From: an uncultured Pelagibacteraceae bacterium | Lineage (GTDB): Bacteria > Pseudomonadota > Alphaproteobacteria > Pelagibacterales > Pelagibacteraceae | DNA length: 58,244 nt | Assembly (NCBI GenBank): GCA_902554745.1 | Contig: CACDQA010000003.1 | Coordinates: 1 to 58,244, forward strand | Direction of reading: 5' to 3' | Shown here: one piece after another, positions 39,652-48,509 of the stretch | Position numbering within the stretch: position 1 is the first letter of the stretch | How the letters are laid out: each line of letters begins with the position of its first letter | The notes under the pieces: model-generated | The model's database searches: none | The model's input: the letters and a program-made list of their open reading frames with translations, nothing else | What the model was told of the DNA's origin: nothing | Program-made: the position numbers and the translations under genes

Positions 39652-41041
39652 GTAGGTTCTTTTTATACTTCATTATCATTTTTTTAACATTATCGAAAGA
39701 AGTTCCACCAAAAGATTTTTTTGAATTAATAGAATTTTTTAAATCAAATACTTTCAAAACATCTTCCTTGAGTTTAGGTTCAATTTTTCTTAATTCGTTT
39801 AAAGTTAATTCATTTAATTTCTTTTTTCTTTTTTCAGCCAAATTAACTACAGCCGCAGTTTTTTGATATGCTTTTCTAAAAGACATTGAGTGATTTTTCA
39901 CAAGATAATCAGCTAAATCAGTCGCTGTAATATATCCAGAATTAGCAAGTTCTAACATTTTACTCTTATTGGGATAACAATTCTTAAGTATTTCATCGAA
40001 AATTTTTAAACAATTATTTAGATTGTCTTTAGATTTAAAAACAATCTCCTTATCGTCTTGCAGATCTTTAAAATAAGAGAGTGGTAAGCCTTTTAAAATT
40101 GTAAGCATCGAAAATAAATTTCCATAAGCGCTTCCTGATTTTCCACGCAAGTATTCTAAAAGATCAGGATTTTTCTTTTGTGGCATTATCGATGATCCAG
40201 TAACAACTTTATCAGATAAATTTATCAAGTTAAAAGCATCAGAATTCCAAACAATCAACTCTTCAGCAATTCTAGAAATATGCATAGCACACACAGATGA
40301 AGCATATAAAAAATCTAAAACAAAATCTCTATCCGAAACTGTATCAATAGAATTATTTGTAGGTATTTTAAAACCAAGTTTTTTAGTTGTATAATTTCTA
40401 TCTATATTAAATGATGTTCCTGCTAAAGCTGCAACACCTAGTGGATTTTCATTTAAACTGTTTAAATTATTAGAAAATCTCTTTTTGTCTCTATTAAACA
40501 TTTCTACATAAGACATTAAATAATGTGCAAAAGAGATAGCTTGGGCATTTTTAAGATGTGTAAAACCAGGCATGATAGTCTCAACATTTTTTTCAGCCAA
40601 CTTGATTGTGCTCTTAATAACTTTATTAATATTGCTATTTATTTCGTTGGTCGAATTTTTCATCCAAATTTTAAAATCAGTAATTACTTGATCATTTCTT
40701 GATCTTGCAGTGTGAACATAGCCAGCTTCTTCACCTATTATTTGAAAAAGTCTTTTTTCGATATTCATATGAATATCTTCATATTTTTTATTAAACTCAA
40801 ATTTATTTTTTGCGATTTCCTTATCAATTTTTGTTAGTCCATAAATAATTTTATTTTTTATTTTAAATGAAATTATTTTTTGTTTAAAAAGCATCTCAAC
40901 ATGAGCAATTGATCCTTGAATATCTTCTTTATAAAGTCTTTTATCAATATCTATTGAATTACCGACTTTTTGAAACAAACTTGATGCATTTTTTTTTATC
41001 CGTGTGTTCCAGATTGCTTGGTTGTTTTTATTTTTTGCCAT
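39644..41041 (-). CDS. argH: argininosuccinate lyase
   Basis: HTARSRNDQVITDF, PGFTHLKNAQ, GSSIMPQKKNPD. Confidence 0.97.
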   Translation of the reverse strand: MAKNKNNQAIWNTRIKKNASSLFQKVGNSIDIDKRLYKEDIQGSIAHVEMLFKQKIISFKIKNKIIYGLTKIDKEIAKNKFEFNKKYEDIHMNIEKRLFQIIGEEAGYVHTARSRNDQVITDFKIWMKNSTNEINSNINKVIKSTIKLAEKNVETIMPGFTHLKNAQAISFAHYLMSYVEMFNRDKKRFSNNLNSLNENPLGVAALAGTSFNIDRNYTTKKLGFKIPTNNSIDTVSDRDFVLDFLYASSVCAMHISRIAEELIVWNSDAFNLINLSDKVVTGSSIMPQKKNPDLLEYLRGKSGSAYGNLFSMLTILKGLPLSYFKDLQDDKEIVFKSKDNLNNCLKIFDEILKNCYPNKSKMLELANSGYITATDLADYLVKNHSMSFRKAYQKTAAVVNLAEKRKKKLNELTLNELRKIEPKLKEDVLKVFDLKNSINSKKSFGGTSFDNVKKMIMKYKKNLHD

Positions 41042-41065
41042 GATATTTAATTATACCTATTTAAC

Positions 41066-41575
41066 ATGAGATTTTTAATAATATTTATTTTTTTGATAAC
41101 AAATGTTGTAGCTGAAGAACTACCTGGTATTAAAAATATTGTAATCCATAAAATACCAAAAACACATGATAATGTTATTTTTTTAGACAAAAATGATCAA
41201 AAAATTAATATCAATGAATATACTGGGAATTTATTGATATTAAATTTTTGGGCGACTTGGTGTGAACCTTGTAAAGAAGAAATGCCATCTTTAGATAAAC
41301 TCCAAGTCAACCCAGAATTGGATAAAATAAAAATTTTCGCAATTAATATTGGCAAAGAAACTTTAGGTAAAGTTAATAAATTTTTTATAGATCTCAACAT
41401 TAAAAATTTTGAACCTTATTTTGATCCACCTACTACATTAGCAAAAATGTTTTCTTTAAGAGGTGTCCCTACAACAATTCTAATTAATAAAGAAGGCCAA
41501 GAATTTGCTAGAGTAATAGGTTCGATTGATTTTGAAGATAAAAATTTTATTAATTGGATAAAAAAATATAATTAA
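41066..41575 (+). CDS. TlpA/ResA-like periplasmic thioredoxin-family protein
   Basis: Signal peptide, LLILNFWATWCEPCKEEMPSLDKL, RGVPTTILINKEG. Confidence 0.9.
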   Translation: MRFLIIFIFLITNVVAEELPGIKNIVIHKIPKTHDNVIFLDKNDQKININEYTGNLLILNFWATWCEPCKEEMPSLDKLQVNPELDKIKIFAINIGKETLGKVNKFFIDLNIKNFEPYFDPPTTLAKMFSLRGVPTTILINKEGQEFARVIGSIDFEDKNFINWIKKYN

Positions 41576-41775
41576 TTTTTAAAAAAATAAGCAAAGCCAA
41601 CTAAAGCAATAATAGCAATAAATTGTAAAATAACTCTTAACTGCATTAATTTATTTGAATATTTTTTACTTGTCTCTCCTCCCTTAAAAAGAGTCCCTAT
41701 ACCTAAGATTAAAACTATCCCTACGGCTATCAAAAGAGCTATTGATAAAACTTTTACTAATATTCCTGAAATCAT
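41572..41775 (-). CDS. HIG1-domain (hypoxia-induced family) twin-TM protein
   Basis: Two TM helices around GGETSKKYSNKLMQLRVILQFIAI, resembling the HIG1 QRRQ-like motif. Confidence 0.75.
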   Translation of the reverse strand: MISGILVKVLSIALLIAVGIVLILGIGTLFKGGETSKKYSNKLMQLRVILQFIAIIALVGFAYFFKN

Positions 41776-41824
41776 TTTTTTATTTTAGATTGTGTTTTGA
41801 CATAAAAAACATAATTTATCTACT

Positions 41825-42475
41825 ATGACATTTTGCCTAGATTCCATAATTATTAAACCAGAAAATGCTGTTGAAATTAAAAATGCAATTATTTTGCTTC
41901 ATGGTTATGGAGGTGATGGAAAGGATATTAGCATGTTGTCTTTAAACTGGAAAAGATATATGCCCAATACAGTCTTTATCTGTCCTAATGGTCATGAGCC
42001 ATGCTCTATAAATCCTTCTGGTTATCAGTGGTTTGATTTAACAAAAGATGATTCTGATTACATATTAGAGCAATCAATTAAGGCTGAAGAAGTTTTAAAA
42101 AAATTTATTAATGAAATAAAACAAGAGTTCAAATTATCAAACAATCAAATCTGTTTATCAGGATTCAGCCAGGGATGTATGATGTCTTTAAATGTTGGTC
42201 TTACAGCTGAAGAAAAATTTTTATGTATTGTTGGTTTTTCTGGAAAGATAATAAATCAAAAGGATTTAAAAAACAGAATCAAAAATAATACTGAAACATT
42301 ACTTATACATGGTGATGCTGATCAAATTGTCTCATCAACACATTTACTAGAAGCAAAAGATTTTTTAATTAGAAACAATGTTAAAGTTGATACATTACTA
42401 ATAAAAAATTGTGATCATCATATTCCTATTGAGGCATCAAGTACAGCTTTAAATTTTATTTTAAAAAAAATTTAA
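41825..42475 (+). CDS. alpha/beta hydrolase, carboxylesterase/phospholipase family
   Basis: AIILLHGYGGDGKDI, LSGFSQGCMMSLNVGL, HGDADQIV, CDHHIP. Confidence 0.88.
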   Translation: MTFCLDSIIIKPENAVEIKNAIILLHGYGGDGKDISMLSLNWKRYMPNTVFICPNGHEPCSINPSGYQWFDLTKDDSDYILEQSIKAEEVLKKFINEIKQEFKLSNNQICLSGFSQGCMMSLNVGLTAEEKFLCIVGFSGKIINQKDLKNRIKNNTETLLIHGDADQIVSSTHLLEAKDFLIRNNVKVDTLLIKNCDHHIPIEASSTALNFILKKI

Positions 42476-42522
42476 CATCTCTTATTATTGATAAAATTGT
42501 TTAACTAAGTTAAAATTAGTTA

Positions 42523-43092
42523 ATGGATAATTTTATTGAACAAAATGTTTCATTAGAAAAGTGCCCTGCGCTAGTACTGAATGCAGACTATAGACCTTTG
42601 AGTTATTACCCTTTGTCTTTATGGTCATGGCAGGATACTGTTAAATCAGTTTTTCTTGATAGAGTTATTATTGTAAGTAATTACGATAGAACTATAAGAA
42701 GTCCATCATTTAATATGAAATTACCAAGTGTCATCGCATTAAAGGATTATATTGTTCCACAAAGTAAGCCAAGTTTTACTAGATTTAATGTATTTTTAAG
42801 AGATAAATTTTCCTGTCAATATTGTGGAAGCAATGAAGAGTTAACTTTTGATCATTTATTACCTAGATCAAAAGGTGGCGAAACTAATTGGGATAATGTC
42901 GTAACAGCTTGTTCTGCATGCAATGTGAAAAAGGGTGGAAAACTATTAAAACATTCAGGTATGAAGTTGCATCAGTATCCTTATCGACCATCAACAGAGG
43001 ATCTACACAAAAATGGTAAAAATTTTCCACCAAATTTCTTACATAAAAGCTGGATGGATTACTTATATTGGGATGTAGAGTTAGAGTCTTAA
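42523..43092 (+). CDS. HNH endonuclease family protein
   Basis: FSCQYCGSNEELTFDHLLPRSKGGETNWDNVVTACSACNVKKG. Confidence 0.92.
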   Translation: MDNFIEQNVSLEKCPALVLNADYRPLSYYPLSLWSWQDTVKSVFLDRVIIVSNYDRTIRSPSFNMKLPSVIALKDYIVPQSKPSFTRFNVFLRDKFSCQYCGSNEELTFDHLLPRSKGGETNWDNVVTACSACNVKKGGKLLKHSGMKLHQYPYRPSTEDLHKNGKNFPPNFLHKSWMDYLYWDVELES

Positions 43093-43622
43093 ATTTTCTC
43101 AGAAATATTTATTGCAATTTTTGACCCAGTTTTAATAATTTTATCTAATATAGAATATGGACCTTCTTTAGTAGCACCTTTTTCATAGGCAATATTTTTA
43201 TGACTTAATTCATCTTCTCTAAATTTAATTATTTTTTTTTTAAGTTTTGTTTCACTATTATCAAGTTGTTTTATTTGGTTTAAATAATGCTCATCTATCA
43301 CTTCTTCAACGGAAGCAGTGCAAAGCATAGCTGCTTTCTTTCCAAGTAAAGTTGAACCAAAACCTAATCCTACACCTAATAAATCCCATAAGGGTAAAAA
43401 TTTTGTCGGTTTTATATTTCTTTTTTTAATTTCTCTTTCAAAAAATTCAGAATGTTCTTTTTCATGAACTTTCATTTCTTCAATTATTTTTTTTAAAGCT
43501 TCATCTTTAACTAATGTGTTTAGAGCAAGCAACTGTCCTTCATAAATTTTAACAGCACCACGTTCTCCAGCATGATCAACTCTAATGAATTCTTCTATTT
43601 TCTTTTTATTTATTATTGTCAT
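43089..43622 (-). CDS. coq7: demethoxyubiquinone hydroxylase COQ7
   Basis: RVDHAGERGAVKIYEGQL, HEKEHSEFFE, SVEEVIDEHY, DELSHKNIA di-iron motifs. Confidence 0.95.
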   Translation of the reverse strand: MTIINKKKIEEFIRVDHAGERGAVKIYEGQLLALNTLVKDEALKKIIEEMKVHEKEHSEFFEREIKKRNIKPTKFLPLWDLLGVGLGFGSTLLGKKAAMLCTASVEEVIDEHYLNQIKQLDNSETKLKKKIIKFREDELSHKNIAYEKGATKEGPYSILDKIIKTGSKIAINISEKI

Positions 43623-44091
43623 AACTAAAATAAGTTTTTGCTGTAAAATAAACTATTAATATTGATATTATAATATTGTAGCTTGTAAGTGATAATCCAA
43701 AAATTTTAAATGTAACATCTTTGCAACTTACATTTTTTTCTTGTAATTGTCTCAATATGTCCTCTTTTGAGAGTAAATTGGAGCCATTTTTTAAATCACA
43801 AACTAATGATTCTTCAATAAAACCTTGCTCAATACCTAAATGATATAGAGATAAAATAGTAGCAGCTAAAAAAATTAAAATAAGAGACAGAATAAAATAT
43901 TTTTCAAAATTTATAAATTTATAATTTAGCAAAATAATTATTAATGCTAATAGGTATGGAATTCTTTCCAGTATACACAAGTTACAAGGTTGATGACCTA
44001 GAATATATTCAATAAAAAATGCTGAAGTTAAAGCAATAATGCTAATTAAAAAAATTAACTTAAATATAATTGTTTTGTTAATCTCAACCAT
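43606..44091 (-). CDS. DsbB family disulfide bond formation protein
   Basis: Four TMs; HQPCNLCILERIPY (CxxC) and second-loop cysteines. Confidence 0.88.
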   Translation of the reverse strand: MVEINKTIIFKLIFLISIIALTSAFFIEYILGHQPCNLCILERIPYLLALIIILLNYKFINFEKYFILSLILIFLAATILSLYHLGIEQGFIEESLVCDLKNGSNLLSKEDILRQLQEKNVSCKDVTFKIFGLSLTSYNIIISILIVYFTAKTYFSYDNNK

Positions 44092-44689
44092 TAAATTTTA
44101 AAAATAAATAAATAATAATAAATATTATAACTATAATAATTCCAATTATTGTGAACCATTTTGATCCATGTTTTTCCATGAACTCTGTAAATAATTGCCC
44201 AAATTTATAAGATAAATAAGCAACTATAAAAAATCTTAGGCTTCTTGAAATCAAGCTAACAATTATAAAAATAGGAAGATTAAAAGCAATTAAACCACTT
44301 GAAATCGTAAAGGCTTTATAGGGCAATGGTGTAAAGCCCGCTAAAAAAAGAATACTCAACCATGCAAGGAATCCACTACCTTTCGACATACTCAATTTCA
44401 AATTTTCAACTTTTTCTTGATAACCATAAAATTCAATTACATACATTGCTAAATCAAAAAATAAGTAACCTATCAAATATCCAAAAATTCCTCCAAGAAC
44501 TGAAAATATTGATGCTATTAAAAATATTTTCAAATATTCCTTTTTTTTAGCAATAACCATTGGAATTATCATTGCATCTGGAGGTATAGGAAAAAAAGAA
44601 CTTTCTATAAAAGAAACAAGCCCTAAATAAAAATTAGAACTTTTATGTGCAGCTAATTCTAAACATTTTTTGTAAAGTGTTTGAAACAT
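44084..44689 (-). CDS. YqaA/DedA (VTT) family membrane protein
   Basis: SFFPIPPDAMIIPM, GGIFGYLIGYLF, GFTPLPYKAFTISSG. Confidence 0.85.
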   Translation of the reverse strand: MFQTLYKKCLELAAHKSSNFYLGLVSFIESSFFPIPPDAMIIPMVIAKKKEYLKIFLIASIFSVLGGIFGYLIGYLFFDLAMYVIEFYGYQEKVENLKLSMSKGSGFLAWLSILFLAGFTPLPYKAFTISSGLIAFNLPIFIIVSLISRSLRFFIVAYLSYKFGQLFTEFMEKHGSKWFTIIGIIIVIIFIIIYLFLKFNG

Positions 44690-44751
44690 TTTTTGGTTTT
44701 AATATAAATTTAGTTCTTATACTATTTAAATATAATTTAATTGAATAACTG

Positions 44752-44836
44752 GGGCGAATGGCGGAACTGGTAGACGCGCACGACTCAAAATCGTGTTTCG
44801 CAAGAAGTGAGAGTTCGATTCTCTCTTCGCCCACCA
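44752..44836 (+). tRNA. tRNA-Leu (anticodon CAA), CCA encoded
   Basis: GGGCGAA...TTCGCCC-ACCA acceptor; anticodon arm CACGA-CTCAAAA-TCGTG; long variable arm; GTTCGATTC T-arm. Confidence 0.95.
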
Positions 44837-44843
44837 AGTAACT

Positions 44844-46574
44844 ATGAATTTAGATAATTTAAATAACTTAATCGAATTATTTGCTAATCAAGCAAATAAA
44901 CAAAATAAAAAAGATATTTTTTTAGAATGGCTAAACCCAAGTAATAAAAAAAAATACACATGGGAACAAACCGAAAAGAATATTTTAAAGTTATCAAAAG
45001 TTATTAAAGAAAATATAGAAGAAGGCGACAGATGTCTTTTGGTTTCGGAAAATAGACCTGAGTGGTTTGTTTCTGATTTAGCTATAATGTTAGCTGGTGG
45101 AATTACAGTTCCAGCATATACAACTTATATAGAAGATGATTATAAGTATTTGATAGAGGATTGTGAACCTAGCTTAGTTATTGTTTCAAATAATGAAATG
45201 CTACAAAAATTAAATAATACAATTAATGAAAAAGACTTTATTAAAAAAGTTATTACTTTGGATGAAATAGATAAAGTAATAAATAATTTAAATTTTATTA
45301 ACAAAGAAAAATATTTAGATTTTAATACAATAATTAAAAATAATTTATTAGAGGAAGATAAAATCGAAAATAATAAATTAAATAGAAAGTCTCCAGCATG
45401 TATAATTTATACTTCAGGAACTGGAGGAAATCCCAAGGGTGTAATTTTAAGTCACGGTGGAATTTTAAATAATGTTGTTGGATCGTGTGAAATTACAAAA
45501 CCATTATTTAATTCAAGACCAGTATTTTTAACTTGGCTTCCGCTTTCTCATTCTTATGAGCATTGTCTTCAATTTGTACAGATAGCAGTAGGAGCTAGAG
45601 TATTCTATGCTGAAAAAATTGAAAAACTTCTAGAAAATATATCTGAAGCAAAGCCTACAATTATGGCAGCTGTCCCTAGGTTTTACCAAAACCTTTACAA
45701 CAAAATAAACATGAATTTAAAAAAACAAACAGGTTTTAAAGCAAAATTAATTGAAGCAACTCTTCGTCTGGGAAGAAAAAAACTATTAAATCAAAAAATG
45801 ACTTTTTATGAAAAATTGCTCAATTTTATAGTTGAGAATTTAGTTAGAAAGAAAATAAAAAAACAGTTTGGTGGAAATTTAAAAGCTTTTGTTTCAGGTG
45901 GTGGTGCTTTAGACAAAGAAATAGGTGAATTTTTAAACGCTATAGGACTACCAACACTTCAGGGTTATGGTTTAACAGAAACATCACCAGTAGTAAGTTG
46001 CAATCCTATACATAAAATAAAGGTAGAAACTGTAGGACCTCCATTCAAAGGCAATAAAGTTAAAATTGCTAAAGATGGAGAAATTTTAGTTAGAGGCGAA
46101 AATGTAATGTTAGGGTATTGGAATAAAAAAGAAGAAACTGAAAAAGTAATAATAGATGGATGGCTGCATACGGGTGATATAGGAGAGATAGATCCAGATG
46201 ATGGGTATTTAAAAATTACTGATAGAAAAAAAGATATCATAGTAAGTGCTGGCGGAGATAACATTTCACCTGCTAAAATTGAAAATATGATTACAAATGA
46301 GCCAGAGATTGATCAATGTATGGTTTATGGTGATAAAAAAAACTATTTAGTTGCTTTAATAGTACCTAATAAGGATTTTTTAAATGAAAAAGAAAAAATA
46401 AATAAAGTAATTGAAAAAATAAATAAAAAATTAACTTTATTGGAAAAGATAAAAAGAATTCAATTAATAGATGAAAATTTTTCTATTGAAAATGGTTTAA
46501 TGACACCAACAATGAAAGTAAAAAGAAAAAAAGTTACAGAAAAATATAAAAATCAGCTAGAAAATCTTTATTAA
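44844..46574 (+). CDS. long-chain fatty acid--CoA ligase (AMP-binding)
   Basis: IIYTSGTGGNPKGVILSHGG, GYGLTETSP, GWLHTGDIGEID, DRKKDIIVSAGGDNISP. Confidence 0.93.
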   Translation: MNLDNLNNLIELFANQANKQNKKDIFLEWLNPSNKKKYTWEQTEKNILKLSKVIKENIEEGDRCLLVSENRPEWFVSDLAIMLAGGITVPAYTTYIEDDYKYLIEDCEPSLVIVSNNEMLQKLNNTINEKDFIKKVITLDEIDKVINNLNFINKEKYLDFNTIIKNNLLEEDKIENNKLNRKSPACIIYTSGTGGNPKGVILSHGGILNNVVGSCEITKPLFNSRPVFLTWLPLSHSYEHCLQFVQIAVGARVFYAEKIEKLLENISEAKPTIMAAVPRFYQNLYNKINMNLKKQTGFKAKLIEATLRLGRKKLLNQKMTFYEKLLNFIVENLVRKKIKKQFGGNLKAFVSGGGALDKEIGEFLNAIGLPTLQGYGLTETSPVVSCNPIHKIKVETVGPPFKGNKVKIAKDGEILVRGENVMLGYWNKKEETEKVIIDGWLHTGDIGEIDPDDGYLKITDRKKDIIVSAGGDNISPAKIENMITNEPEIDQCMVYGDKKNYLVALIVPNKDFLNEKEKINKVIEKINKKLTLLEKIKRIQLIDENFSIENGLMTPTMKVKRKKVTEKYKNQLENLY

Positions 46575-46733
46575 ATCATTTAATTAAAATTGTTTATTAA
46601 CCGCATAAACATTAACTAAATTAATAAAAAAAAGTTTTATAAAAAATAAAAATTAAAAAAAAATTTTATAAAATTTAACTTTTAATTAAAGAATTGACAT
46701 AACTTATAGAAAAAAATAAAAATATACTAACAG

Positions 46734-46750
46734 CGAATCAATTTGATTCG
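46734..46750. repeat. 17-bp perfect inverted repeat CGAATCA-ATT-TGATTCG in the leader of the Lys-rich microprotein gene
   Basis: Read directly; lies between a TTGACA...TATACT-containing stretch (46694-46728) and the ATG at 46775. Confidence 0.7.
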
Positions 46751-46774
46751 TTTAACTAAAAAAGGGAGCTAAAG

Positions 46775-46867
46775 ATGCCTAAGAAAAGAAAAAAAGCGGC
46801 AAAGAAAACTAAGAAAAAAGCTAAGAAAAAAGCTAAGAAAAAAGCAAAAAAAAGAAGAAGAAAATAG
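46775..46867 (+). CDS. 30-aa lysine/arginine-rich basic microprotein
   Basis: ATG...TAG gives MPKKRKKAAKKTKKKAKKKAKKKAKKRRRK*; SD-like GGGAG at 46764-46768; followed by a strong terminator. Below the ORF-track size limit. Confidence 0.65.
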   Translation: MPKKRKKAAKKTKKKAKKKAKKKAKKRRRK

Positions 46868-46885
46868 TAACTTAGTATTCTTTAT

Positions 46886-46928
46886 AAAAAACGCTTCTCA
46901 TTACAGTTTGTGTGAGAGGCGTTTTTTT
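46886..46928. terminator. bidirectional intrinsic terminator between the microprotein gene and convergent carD
   Basis: AAAAAACGCTTCTCA ... TGAGAGGCGTTTTTTT, stem with one G.U; A-tract and T-tract on opposite sides. Confidence 0.9.
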
Positions 46929-47818
46929 TACTCTTCAATTGGTTCGTCGTTATCGGAAATTGGTTCGTCTTCAGGTAGTTCACTAGTTGGAGTTTTTGCA
47001 GTTTCCATTGGTTGGGGCTTTCCACCCAAATTTCTTTTTAGAGCCTTATCTAATTTTTTCTGAGTATCCTCTAAAGAAACATTCAAAACAATCTGAAATT
47101 CAGACAAAATTCTTTCATAAGCTTTTTCAAACAACTGTCTTTCACTATAAGACTGATCAACCATAAGGTCATCACCCTTGTTTAAATCTCTGACAACCTC
47201 AGCTAATTCATATATTTTTCCAGAAGATATTTTTGCTTCATATTCTTGCGCTCTTCGACTCCACATTGATCTTTTAATTTTTGGTTTACTTTTTAAAATT
47301 GAAATACACTTGTTAACTTGATTAATAGTTGCTAACGGTCTTAAGTGAGACTGCTTGTTCACAGGGACCATTCCATTAGCTTTATCTTTTTCAAATTTAA
47401 TAACATATGTTTCAACGTCAATTCCACCAATGCTAATTTTTTTAAATTCAGTAATTTGCCCTACCCCATGCTTTGGATAAACAACATGATCTTTAATTTT
47501 GTATTCTCTTTTTTCAGTTTCTTGTTTTTTAACTTTTTTTATTTCAGGCTTAACTTCATTTGTTTTCGAAATTCTTAAACTATCTACTTTTGGCTCAGCT
47601 GTTGATTCTGCAACTTTAGCAGTTTTTTTTTTAATTTTAGTTGCTTTAGTTGAAACTTTTTTAACAACTTTCTTGATTTTTTTTGAAATTATTTTTTTAC
47701 TTTTTTTAACTTTTTTAGATTTTACAGCCTTCTTTTTAGAAACTTTTTTTTTCACTTTCTTGCCTGTTTTGCTTTTAAAGATTTTCTTTAAAATATTTTT
47801 CGTACTTATTTTGCTCAT
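46928..47818 (-). CDS. CarD-family transcriptional regulator with long Lys-rich N-terminal extension
   Basis: [20 protein letters not shown]...[12 protein letters not shown]...[28 protein letters not shown] (CarD_CdnL); ~105-aa basic N-terminus from MSKISTKN. Confidence 0.92.
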   Translation of the reverse strand: MSKISTKNILKKIFKSKTGKKVKKKVSKKKAVKSKKVKKSKKIISKKIKKVVKKVSTKATKIKKKTAKVAESTAEPKVDSLRISKTNEVKPEIKKVKKQETEKREYKIKDHVVYPKHGVGQITEFKKISIGGIDVETYVIKFEKDKANGMVPVNKQSHLRPLATINQVNKCISILKSKPKIKRSMWSRRAQEYEAKISSGKIYELAEVVRDLNKGDDLMVDQSYSERQLFEKAYERILSEFQIVLNVSLEDTQKKLDKALKRNLGGKPQPMETAKTPTSELPEDEPISDNDEPIEE

Positions 47819-48101
47819 TTTTAAATTTCTCGTGATCCCCTGGTGGATCTTTTTTTTCACTTATGTTAGGCCAGATTTCAGAATATTTTTTATTGATCTC
47901 TAACCATTTTTCACTTCCAGGTTCGGTGTCTGCTTTTATGGCATCGACAGGACATTCTGGCTCGCAAACGCCACAATCTATACACTCATCGGGTTTAATT
48001 ACAAGCATATTTTTACCTTCGTAGAAGCAATCAACTGGGCACACATCAACACAGTCTGTTAGTTTGCACTTAATACAATTGTCATTAACGATATATGTCA
48101 T
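47775..48101 (-). CDS. fdxA: FdxA-type 7Fe/8Fe ferredoxin
   Basis: [29 protein letters not shown]...[16 protein letters not shown]. Confidence 0.95.
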   Translation of the reverse strand: MTYIVNDNCIKCKLTDCVDVCPVDCFYEGKNMLVIKPDECIDCGVCEPECPVDAIKADTEPGSEKWLEINKKYSEIWPNISEKKDPPGDHEKFKNEQNKYEKYFKENL

Positions 48102-48508
48102 TTTGAATTTTGTTTAATTTTTTCTTTAATATCGCCCATTGTTTTATTGTCAATATAAAGTAATCCCGCAAGTCGTCTCATTAAATTAGTTTCGTATATA
48201 TCAGCATTATTGTTTGAGTAAATGATAGACCATAAAGCCTCTACGATTTTAATTTTGTCTTGTTCAGGTAAGTTTTTTACCTCTCTAGTAAAATCTAAAA
48301 TTTGATTTGAGTTTTCCTCGATTATTTTTGCATCTTCAATTGTTTTAGAAATATTTTCATATTCTACACCAAGCTCTTTAAGTGTTTTTTTAATAATTTC
48401 TTGCTCTTTATCAGTATAATTCTCATCTATTTTAGCAGCATGTATTAATAAAGCACAAACTTTGGTAAGAAAATTATTATTTTTTGTTTCATTTTTTTTA
48501 AAAAACAT
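48098..48508 (-). CDS. TerB-like (tellurite resistance TerB domain) protein
   Basis: [27 protein letters not shown]...RLAGLLYI helical TerB-like pattern. Confidence 0.7.
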   Translation of the reverse strand: MFFKKNETKNNNFLTKVCALLIHAAKIDENYTDKEQEIIKKTLKELGVEYENISKTIEDAKIIEENSNQILDFTREVKNLPEQDKIKIVEALWSIIYSNNNADIYETNLMRRLAGLLYIDNKTMGDIKEKIKQNSK

Positions 48509-48509
48509 T

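Noticed and set aside
44643-44837. 64-aa ORF MVGEERIELSLLAKHDFESCASTSSAIRPS on the minus strand
   Set aside because: Antisense translation of the tRNA-Leu gene; a well-known spurious ORF type
46575-46733. Long A/T homopolymer-rich intergenic stretch after the acyl-CoA ligase gene
   Set aside because: Looks like ordinary extreme AT bias/promoter DNA; no convincing structure beyond the listed IR and promoter-like hexamers
47499-47903. 134-aa Phe/Leu-rich ORF on plus strand
   Set aside because: Antisense shadow of the Lys-rich CarD tail (AAA/AAG read as TTT/CTT); no independent support
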